A stretch of 5,751 nucleotides of DNA from Terriglobia bacterium (GTDB lineage: Bacteria; Acidobacteriota; Terriglobia; UBA7540): contig JASHSC010000095.1 in NCBI GenBank assembly GCA_030036915.1, forward strand, positions 1-5,751. Direction: 5' to 3'. The translations under genes and the position numbers were made by a program. A model generated the notes under the pieces. It was not told where the DNA came from, did not search any database, and worked only from the letters and a program-made list of their open reading frames with translations. Shown one piece after another: positions 1 to 4,857 of the stretch. Every line of letters begins with the position of its first letter. Position 1 is the stretch's first letter.

Positions 1-2
1 AC

Positions 3-227
3 GGAGACATTTCCAATGAGAAAAACCGCCGCCTGCCCGATTGCGACCTGCGCGAGAAGTTGATCCTGACCGTCATGGTGATCGTCATCATCGGGATGGG
101 AATTTATCCCCAGCCTTTCCTTCGCCGCATGGATCGGGGCGTCACCAACATCATGTTTCGTCTCGACAAGAAGTCGCTGCTCCTTACGAATCGATTGCCC
201 GCAGTTCATCCGGGGGTAGGCCGATGA
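3..227 (+). CDS. nuoM: NADH-quinone oxidoreductase subunit M, C-terminal end (5' truncated by window)
   Basis: The reading frame is open from the left edge and stops with TGA at 225-227, giving the last 74 residues. NuoM is one of the antiporter-like, proton-translocating membrane subunits of complex I. The visible part has the typical NuoM ending: a hydrophilic stretch with an 'LREKLIL' motif (about residues 16-22 of the fragment), one last membrane helix (about 19-38), then 'GIYPQPFL' (33-40), the conserved turn after the final helix. The remaining tail of about 34 residues is basic and ends in a Pro/Gly-rich stretch. The identification rests on this C-terminal pattern and on the complete nuoN gene that follows. 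The stop codon overlaps the nuoN start (ATGA), which implies one transcript and translational coupling. The catalytic Lys and Glu helices lie outside the window and cannot be checked. Confidence 0.85.
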   Translation, partial: GDISNEKNRRLPDCDLREKLILTVMVIVIIGMGIYPQPFLRRMDRGVTNIMFRLDKKSLLLTNRLPAVHPGVGR

Positions 228-1687
228 TGACCTTTCACCCGGTCGACATGATGCGCCTTCTCCCCGAGATTATTCTCTCGGTGTTCGCGGTTCTGGTGAT
301 GGTGCTTGAACCCTCTGTGAGTGCACCCAAGAAGAAACTGCTCGGTTGGATGGCCTTGCTGGGAGTTCTCGCCGCGGGCGGCGCCACCGCCCGGCTTTCG
401 CTTTATCCCTGGCCGGGCATGGGGCCCGCCTTTGGCGGAGCAGTATCCGCGGACGAGTTCAGCTTCTATTTCATTGACTTGTTTCTGCTGGTGGCTGCCC
501 TGGTGATTCTTGGGTCGATGGATTACCTCGAGCGCGACCACGCCCAGCACGGCGAATTCTACGCGCTGACCCTGATGGGAACCGTGGGCATGTGCTTCAT
601 GGCATCTTCCACGGATCTCATCATGATTTTCCTGGGCTTGGAAATTTCCTCAATTGCCACCTACATTTTGGCTGGCTACCGGAGAGATGATCTCCTTTCC
701 AACGAAGCTTCATTGAAATATTTCCTTCTGGGGTCGTTCGCCACCGCATTTTTCCTGTACGGAATCGCATTCGTCTACGGACTAACCGGAACCACCAACC
801 TGCTGGGCGCGAGCGTGCGGATCGGCGGCGCCTCGCAATGGACGGCCTTCGCGCAGGCCGCTCTCATCCTGATGTTCGTCGGACTGGCCTTCAAGCTTTC
901 TACGGCGCCCTTCCAGATCTGGGCTCCCGACGTCTATCAGGGGGCGCCGGCGCCAGTGAGCGCGTTTCTTTCGGTCGGCCCCAAGGCCGCGGCCTTCGCC
1001 ATTCTGCTTCGCATCTTCCTAGGGAGCTTCTCTTCGGCGGACCTCCTCACCTCGAAAGTCCTATGGATCTCCGCCGCCCTCACCATGTGCGTGGGCAACC
1101 TGGGAGCGCTGTGGCAGAACAATGTAAAGCGCCTGCTCGCCTACTCTTCCATCGCCCACGCCGGCTACGTGCTGGTGGGAGTCGCCGCGGGCGGCTCGCG
1201 GGGAATTTCCGGGGTCATGTACTATCTTACGGCGTACGCGCTGATGAATGTGGGTGCATTTCTTATAATCGCATACCTGGCAGGCTCGGATGAGCGGCTG
1301 GTGGAGATCAAGGACTACAAAGGGCTGGCGACAGAGCGCCCCGGCGTGGCCGCATGCCTCACCGTCTTCATGCTTTCGCTCGCGGGGTTTCCCACCACGG
1401 CGGGATTCCTGGGTAAGCTGTACCTTTTCCGCGCCGCCATGCACTCTCACCTGGTCGGACTCACCATCCTCGCCCTGCTAAACAGCGTGGTGTCCGTCTA
1501 CTACTACTTCAAGATTATCGTCGCGATGTACATGAATGAAGAAAAGACCGGAACCGCCGCAGCGTCTCTGCCCTGGGCCGTGCGCACTGCGCTGGGCATC
1601 AGTGTGCTTGGCATCTTCTACCTCGGGCTCGCCCCCAATGGATTCGTAGGCCTCACTTCACTTGCCGCCATGCCCCTCCTGAAATAA
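224..1687 (+). CDS. nuoN: NADH-quinone oxidoreductase subunit N (copy 1)
   Basis: A complete 487-residue NuoN, close to the usual 480-490. It is an antiporter-like membrane subunit of complex I, with about 14 predicted helices. The start is ATG 224 (a second ATG follows at 227), 3-6 bases after a GGGGGTAGG ribosome site and overlapping the nuoM stop. Extending further upstream would only read through nuoM. Residues that match E. coli NuoN sites by motif, with a constant offset of +7 in the first part, are Glu140 (FLGLEISS), Lys165, Lys224 (FKLSTAPF), Lys254 (VGPKAAAF) and Tyr307; Lys398 lies in AGFLGKLY. These are the expected proton-path residues. One oddity is that the position matching E. 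coli His224 is Gln231 (PFQIW in place of the usual PFHxW). It is the last gene of its nuo cluster, since a spacer and an unrelated gene follow. A second, diverged NuoN is encoded at the other end of the window. Confidence 0.95.
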   Translation: MMTFHPVDMMRLLPEIILSVFAVLVMVLEPSVSAPKKKLLGWMALLGVLAAGGATARLSLYPWPGMGPAFGGAVSADEFSFYFIDLFLLVAALVILGSMDYLERDHAQHGEFYALTLMGTVGMCFMASSTDLIMIFLGLEISSIATYILAGYRRDDLLSNEASLKYFLLGSFATAFFLYGIAFVYGLTGTTNLLGASVRIGGASQWTAFAQAALILMFVGLAFKLSTAPFQIWAPDVYQGAPAPVSAFLSVGPKAAAFAILLRIFLGSFSSADLLTSKVLWISAALTMCVGNLGALWQNNVKRLLAYSSIAHAGYVLVGVAAGGSRGISGVMYYLTAYALMNVGAFLIIAYLAGSDERLVEIKDYKGLATERPGVAACLTVFMLSLAGFPTTAGFLGKLYLFRAAMHSHLVGLTILALLNSVVSVYYYFKIIVAMYMNEEKTGTAAASLPWAVRTALGISVLGIFYLGLAPNGFVGLTSLAAMPLLK

Positions 1688-1707
1688 TGTTGATAATCCA
1701 GGCGATA

Positions 1708-1737
1708 TTCACTTCGTTAAAGAACCATTTGTACTAT
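1708..1737 (+). promoter_or_regulatory. Weak sigma70-type promoter candidate for the patatin gene
   Basis: TTCACT (1708-1713) and TACTAT (1732-1737) each match four of six bases of the -35 and -10 consensus and are separated by 18 bases. They lie in the AT-richer part of the spacer. Transcription would start near 1744 and give a leader of about 100 bases. The match is by eye and could be chance. Confidence 0.3.
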
Positions 1738-1756
1738 TCTGGCAACTAATCCGGCG

Positions 1757-1811
1757 GCGTACCATCCAACTAGGTAGGGCGTCCTGCGAGGGAATATCGA
1801 GGTACGCAGGA
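1757..1811 (+). repeat. Two overlapping 7-bp inverted repeats in the patatin leader
   Basis: GCGTACC (1757-1763) is the exact reverse complement of GGTACGC (1801-1807). TCCTGCG (1782-1788) is the exact reverse complement of CGCAGGA (1805-1811). The two right arms share bases 1805-1807, so both stems cannot form together in one RNA. The second stem would also hide the AGGAG at 1808-1812. The repeats are exact; any regulatory role is inference. Confidence 0.4.
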
Positions 1812-1828
1812 GCTTGAGACCTCTGGCC

Positions 1829-1834
1829 GGGAGG
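1829..1834 (+). promoter_or_regulatory. Ribosome binding site that decides the patatin gene start
   Basis: GGGAGG lies 6 bases before ATG 1841. The alternative upstream TTG at 1814 has AGGAG only one base before it, which is too close to work well. The ATG is therefore preferred. Confidence 0.6.
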
Positions 1835-1840
1835 CGGGCC

Positions 1841-2800
1841 ATGCGCTCAGATTTCAAAGGCCGATGGGTGGATGCGTGGCGTTCGGCGGTTCGCGGCATC
1901 CGCAGGTTCGCTTACAGCCCGAAGGCCTCCCCTCTTCAAGTTCAAAAGCCGGCCGCCCGGCCACGCGTTGGACTGGCGCTGGGCGGTGGATTCGCGCGCG
2001 GTATTGCGCACGTCGGCGTCTTGAAAGTCCTCATCGAGAGCGGAATCCCCATTGACACTATCGCGGGCACCAGCGCGGGAAGCATCGCGGCAGCGGCGTT
2101 CGCCAGCGGCTGCACCATCGAGGAAATGATCGCCGCGGTTCACAAGCTTCGCTGGCACAAATTCGCGCGCTGGACGTTTTCCCGCCTGGGCTTCGCCACG
2201 AATGAGCGGATGGAGTCCTTGCTGCCGCAAATGCTCCGCTGCCGCACGTTTGAGCAGACAAAGATTCCCCTGGCCATCGTAGCCGCCGACTTGACCACGG
2301 GAGAAGCTGTGACCTTCCGTGAAGGCAGCCTGATTCAGCCCGTGCGCGCCAGTTGCTGCTTCCCCGGCCTCTTCATTCCCGTGGAATATCGCGGGCATCG
2401 CCTGGTGGACGGGGTCATCGTCGGTGCACTTCCCGTCGAGGCGCTCCGCAAGATGAACGTAGACGTGATTATCGGAGTTCACCTGAAGGGCAATGGAAGC
2501 TCTTCCGCCCCCACCAATCTCTTCCAGATTGTCGGCGAATCGTTCCAGATCATCCAGGACCGCAACCAATCCTGCTGGCGCGACAATTGCGACTTGGTGA
2601 TAGAGCCGGACGTCCTGCACGTCCGCTGGGACGATTTCGAGCGCGCCGATGAGCTGGTGGCGGCCGGAGAAGTTGCGGCTCGAGCGGCATTGCCGGCGCT
2701 TCGACATCTCCTTGAACAAGGCGAGCCGCAGGCGGCATTGGTGTCCAAGAAAGTGCAGAGCACATCAACGCCGGTCCTTGAACCACGCGCAAGTTCGTGA
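1841..2800 (+). CDS. Patatin-like phospholipase family protein (RssA/YchK-like)
   Basis: A 319-residue protein with the patatin fold signatures in order: the oxyanion-hole loop GGGFARG (48-54), the nucleophile elbow GTSAG (76-80, Ser78), the ASCCFPGLFIPV segment (170-181) and the catalytic-Asp motif at Asp190-Gly191. Members use a Ser-Asp dyad to hydrolyse acyl esters of lipids, so a lipid acyl hydrolase is the likely role; the substrate is unknown. The Asp motif reads DGVIVGALPV, where relatives usually have DGG followed by NPLPV or NPVPV. The key Asp is kept but the second Gly and the Asn are changed. The first 42 residues form a basic, Trp-rich lead with no signal peptide, possibly an amphipathic membrane-binding helix. 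The protein is therefore probably cytoplasmic or on the inner membrane face. A longer form from TTG 1814 would add 9 residues. The gene stands alone, convergent with the atp operon. Confidence 0.88.
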   Translation: MRSDFKGRWVDAWRSAVRGIRRFAYSPKASPLQVQKPAARPRVGLALGGGFARGIAHVGVLKVLIESGIPIDTIAGTSAGSIAAAAFASGCTIEEMIAAVHKLRWHKFARWTFSRLGFATNERMESLLPQMLRCRTFEQTKIPLAIVAADLTTGEAVTFREGSLIQPVRASCCFPGLFIPVEYRGHRLVDGVIVGALPVEALRKMNVDVIIGVHLKGNGSSSAPTNLFQIVGESFQIIQDRNQSCWRDNCDLVIEPDVLHVRWDDFERADELVAAGEVAARAALPALRHLLEQGEPQAALVSKKVQSTSTPVLEPRASS

Positions 2801-2840
2801 ACGCTACTTCCAACAATCTCGCCAATTGAGAGTGGTTCAA
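2778..2840 (+). repeat. 9-bp inverted repeat spanning the patatin stop codon
   Basis: TTGAACCAC (2778-2786, inside the coding end) is the exact reverse complement of GTGGTTCAA (2832-2840). The 45-base interval contains the stop codon and a small inner stem, TCTC (2817-2820) with GAGA (2828-2831), which abuts the right arm. No T run follows on the + strand, so it is not a standard terminator. It could protect or shape the 3' end of the patatin mRNA, but that is inference. Confidence 0.4.
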
Positions 2841-2848
2841 CACCAAAC

Positions 2849-2873
2849 AAAAAAAGGGAGGCCGAAGCCTCCC
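2849..2873 (-). terminator. Intrinsic terminator of the atpZ-I-B-E operon
   Basis: On the - strand this reads GGGAGGC, TTCG, GCCTCCC, then seven T. That is a perfect 7-bp GC-rich stem closed by the extra-stable C(UUCG)G loop, followed by a U run. It begins 26 bases after the atpE stop codon. On the + strand the hairpin has no following T run, so it should mainly stop - strand transcription. Confidence 0.9.
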
Positions 2874-2899
2874 CCTCGAAGCGAAAAACCGAATCCCGA

Positions 2900-3217
2900 C
2901 TAAGTGACTTTGATGAAGATGATGGCGAAAGTGTAGAGCGCCATCGACTCGATCAGGACCAGGGCCAGAATGAGCGCGAACTGAATGCCCGCACGCGCGC
3001 CCGGATTTCTCGCCAGGCCCTCGCACGCCGCAGACGCCGCCTTGCCTTGCGCGTAACCGCAGCCTGCCGAGGCGATCGCCATGGCGAAACCGGAGGTCAA
3101 CGCTACCCAGTTGACCGCGCTGCTCGCCCCTCCCACTGCGCCTCCCTGGGCGAATGCCGGGGCTGCGATCAGCAGGCCGGCAACCGCCGTGAACCACATG
3201 AGTGCTCGTCTTTTCAC
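2900..3217 (-). CDS. atpE: F1Fo ATP synthase subunit c, with N-terminal signal peptide
   Basis: A 105-residue c subunit, against the usual 70-90. The ring protein carries ions past subunit a to drive rotation. Residues 1-23 look like a signal peptide: a basic MKRR start, a hydrophobic core (about 7-19) and an AFA-Q cleavage site. The mature part has helix 1 (about 36-57), the polar loop with GKA (58-60) and EGLARNPGA (66-74), and helix 2 (about 78-101) with the ion-carrying Glu90 in LVLIESMALY. Cys53 stands where sodium-type c subunits have their Gln, which favours protons. The start is GTG 3217, because AAGGAG lies 6 bases upstream. An upstream ATG at 3259 would add 14 polar residues ahead of the signal peptide and has no ribosome site. 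The gene is last in its operon and lies 150 bases after atpB. No atpF follows. Confidence 0.94.
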   Translation of the reverse strand: MKRRALMWFTAVAGLLIAAPAFAQGGAVGGASSAVNWVALTSGFAMAIASAGCGYAQGKAASAACEGLARNPGARAGIQFALILALVLIESMALYTFAIIFIKVT

Positions 3218-3367
3218 TTGTCTCTCCTTCAGCCTCGCCCCCGAATTCGTACGAGGCATGGATGAATTCCGCCAGGAGGTGGTTTCCCGCCAACCCTCGT
3301 GCAGGCAGGACTCACACTGGCGGCCTTACAAAGCTCCTGCGGCCCCCCGGGCGCCGCATCAAAACCC
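3218..3367 (-). other. Structured 150-base atpB-atpE intergenic spacer
   Basis: No coding sequence is supported here. Two possible stems exist in the - strand RNA. TGCGGC/GCCGCA (3338-3358, 9-base loop) starts about 10 bases after the atpB stop. GCCTCG/CGAGGC (3232-3257, 14-base loop) lies just before the atpE ribosome site. Neither is followed by a U run, so neither looks like a terminator. A CCTCCT at 3274-3279 could pair with the atpE ribosome site as an alternative fold. In E. coli the sequence before atpE raises its translation, and a similar role is possible here. Confidence 0.45.
3224..3229 (-). promoter_or_regulatory. Ribosome binding site of atpE
   Basis: AAGGAG on the - strand, 6 bases before the GTG at 3217. 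It is the best Shine-Dalgarno match in the window. It fixes the GTG as the start and fits the high translation that a c subunit needs. Confidence 0.75.
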
Positions 3368-4126
3368 TTAATGCTCCTCGGAAACCGCCATGCTGATATA
3401 AATCGCAGGGAGGAGCATGAAAATGTACGCCTGTAAGATCGAAACGAAAATGTGCAGCGCCATAAATAAGGACGGAACCAGAATCGGAATTAATCGGGTG
3501 AACACACCTTCCAGGATATCGCCCACAAACATGTTGGCGTAAAGACGCACGCTCAGGGACAGCAGACGGCCCACGTTCCCAATTATTTCAATGGGGAACA
3601 TGAGGCAACCCATGCCGATCGCGATAAGTAAACTTCCCATGTCCGGCCCGCACATATGTTTCAAATACCCGATAACGCCGTGATGTCGAGTCCCCTGATA
3701 GTTGTAGTAGAGAAATGCCGCCACGGCGCAGCCCAGCGTCACCTCAATGTGCCCGGTGGGCGTGGAAAATGTCGGAATCAATCCCAAAAGGTTGCAAATG
3801 ATGATGAATATTCCCAGGGTCCCAATCATGGCGTCATATCGCACCGAGCCGTGGCCGATAATCTCCTCATTCGTGTCGCGCACAAACTCGACGGTCACCT
3901 CCATGATCTGCTGAAACAAACCGGGTGAATCCACGGAGAGTTTTTTCCGCAGAATCATCGCTCCAATTATGATCAGCGCCGCCACCAGGAGTTCCATGGC
4001 GAAGTAATTCGGAATAGGGTGAGCGGGATCGGCCGTATGAACGCCCAAGACAGAAAGAAGCGCTGAAGCCACTCCGCCAAAAAGTTTATTCAAAATCGCT
4101 GTAAGCCAAAGTTCATGCTCAACCAT
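3368..4126 (-). CDS. atpB: F1Fo ATP synthase subunit a
   Basis: A 252-residue integral membrane subunit that forms the two ion half-channels against the c ring. The diagnostic segment is LSLSVRLYANMFVGDIL (190-206), with Arg194, the residue essential for rotation-coupled transport. Asp203 takes the place of E. coli Glu219. His225 and Gln232 (LQAYIFMLLP) match E. coli His245 and Gln252. The NLLGLIPTFSTPTG motif (112-125) is also typical, and five or six membrane helices can be recognised. The start chosen is ATG 4126, which gives the usual MVEHELW-type beginning. An in-frame TTG at 4144 would add six residues (MRRRIT), and neither start has a strong ribosome site. The gene begins 24 bases after the atpI stop, so it is surely co-transcribed with atpI. 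Confidence 0.96.
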   Translation of the reverse strand: MVEHELWLTAILNKLFGGVASALLSVLGVHTADPAHPIPNYFAMELLVAALIIIGAMILRKKLSVDSPGLFQQIMEVTVEFVRDTNEEIIGHGSVRYDAMIGTLGIFIIICNLLGLIPTFSTPTGHIEVTLGCAVAAFLYYNYQGTRHHGVIGYLKHMCGPDMGSLLIAIGMGCLMFPIEIIGNVGRLLSLSVRLYANMFVGDILEGVFTRLIPILVPSLFMALHIFVSILQAYIFMLLPAIYISMAVSEEH

Positions 4127-4150
4127 AGTTATTCTTCGTCTCAACCCACT

Positions 4151-4552
4151 TCAGTCAGTGTTCTTCCATCCGTCGTGCAGCAGAGCCAGCGCTTCGACGA
4201 GTACCCCGCCTACCGGCACAAAAAGACCTGCCAGAATTGCAGTGAACGGCAGCCATCTGGACATATAGAACAGGTAAACTGCGGCTAACAGGAGCGGATA
4301 CCGGACGACGACTTTCGCCAATGCAGTTTTCGGCGGCCTCACCGTTCCCGCGTTTACCAACGCTTCCACGATATGATGAAGCCAGAGGTAGTTCAAAATG
4401 CCGAGCGCCGCGCCGAGGGCAAATCCGGCTGCGAAGCGCAGGTGGGCCGAGGCCAAAATGCCGAGCGTCCCCGCCGCCGCGAGCGCCGTCATCCAGCGTG
4501 GCAGCCGCGCTTCAGCCCGTTCCAGATCCATTGTCGGATTTACCGGCGTCAA
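4151..4552 (-). CDS. atpI: ATP synthase subunit I-like membrane protein
   Basis: A 133-residue protein with four predicted membrane helices (about 20-36, 41-62, 80-97 and 101-124) and a short charged N terminus. Its size, topology and position just before atpB fit the AtpI family, whose members are not part of the final enzyme and have been linked to c-ring assembly. Sequence conservation in this family is low, so the call leans on context. The start is TTG 4552, supported by GGAG (4560-4563) with 7-base spacing. The alternative ATG 4531 would shorten the protein by seven residues but has no visible ribosome site. With the TTG start the gene overlaps the preceding atpZ-like gene by 41 bases in another frame, which suggests translational coupling. 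Confidence 0.75.
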   Translation of the reverse strand: MTPVNPTMDLERAEARLPRWMTALAAAGTLGILASAHLRFAAGFALGAALGILNYLWLHHIVEALVNAGTVRPPKTALAKVVVRYPLLLAAVYLFYMSRWLPFTAILAGLFVPVGGVLVEALALLHDGWKNTD

Positions 4553-4778
4553 ATCGCTTCTCCGCGCGCAAAAGGATGGATAGTATTTCGATCAGTCCTC
4601 CCGCCGCGCCTAACAATCCAAGAATCACGGCAAAGACGTGCGAGGTGTGCAGCCATCGGTCCAGCAGCCATCCCAGTGCGAATCCCCCCACGGCGCCGGC
4701 AGGCAGGATGAATCCCAGGCTGGAGTAAAACCCCACTTGCGCCCACAGACTCATTCCCTTGCCCGGAGTCTTGGGCAC
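4512..4778 (-). CDS. atpZ: AtpZ/AtpI-family small membrane protein
   Basis: An 88-residue protein with two membrane helices (about 14-38 and 47-70). They are joined by a short loop that starts with Asp40-Arg41 in the pattern GWLLDRW. Both helices are glycine-rich (GAVGGFALG and GLLGAAGG), and the tail is polar. This is the layout of the small AtpZ-type proteins (ATPase gene 1 family) encoded at the head of many atp operons. They have been proposed to act with AtpI in magnesium or calcium supply or in Fo assembly. The start is GTG 4778, with a G-rich ribosome site (AAGGGGGA) 4 bases upstream. An ATG at 4754 would cost eight residues and has its purine run too close. Its end overlaps atpI. It is the first atp gene here and lies 79 bases after nuoN copy 2. 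Confidence 0.75.
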   Translation of the reverse strand: MPKTPGKGMSLWAQVGFYSSLGFILPAGAVGGFALGWLLDRWLHTSHVFAVILGLLGAAGGLIEILSILLRAEKRFDAGKSDNGSGTG

Positions 4779-4857
4779 TGATTCCCCCTTGAATCCGCGT
4801 GCCGAAAACCTCGTTGTGCTGGTCCCGCTTCGAAAGGAGCGTCGTAACTATTCTTGA
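4779..4857 (-). other. Spacer between nuoN copy 2 and atpZ
   Basis: 79 bases without a supported gene. I see no clear -35/-10 pair on the - strand. A weak candidate terminator lies just upstream inside the nuoN end: a 4-bp GGCC stem (4871-4882) followed, one base later, by five T on the - strand. A 6-bp stem with a GAAA loop at 4826-4841 forms well only in + strand RNA. Whether atpZ-I-B-E is read through from the nuo genes or has its own start cannot be decided from the sequence. Confidence 0.4.

Larger units (their letters stand above)
1688..1840 (+). other. Spacer between nuoN and the patatin gene; likely 5' leader
   Basis: This 153-base non-coding stretch is more AT-rich in its first third than the genes around it. 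I see no clear intrinsic terminator for nuoN: there is no GC hairpin followed by a T run. It holds a weak promoter candidate near 1708-1737 and two overlapping inverted repeats in the part that would be the leader of the next gene. Each is listed separately. Confidence 0.6.

Noticed and set aside
41..223. N-terminal extension of NuoN copy 1 upstream of ATG 224
   Set aside because: The extra 61 residues overlap the real nuoM end in another frame and are rich in His/Arg/Ser. NuoN of normal length starts at 224.
1847..2719. Open frame of 290 codons antisense to the patatin gene
   Set aside because: It lies wholly inside a gene with clear catalytic motifs and has no ribosome site or recognisable fold.
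3218..3259. ATG 3259 as the atpE start
   Set aside because: It would place 14 polar residues in front of the signal peptide and has no ribosome site, while GTG 3217 has a strong one.
2550..3293. Long open frame of 247 codons on the - strand across the patatin-atpE junction
   Set aside because: It is antisense to the patatin end, crosses the terminator and runs in another frame through atpE. Its composition is Arg/Gly/His-rich with no recognisable domain, as expected for a shadow frame in GC-rich DNA.
3338..3358. GC-rich hairpin after atpB as a terminator
   Set aside because: The - strand sequence after it is GGAGCTTTGTAAGG, without a real U run, and the essential partner gene atpE lies downstream.
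4826..4841. 6-bp stem with GAAA loop on the + strand between nuoN copy 2 and atpZ
   Set aside because: No + strand gene or transcript is supported here. The - strand version has a mismatch, and no T run follows.
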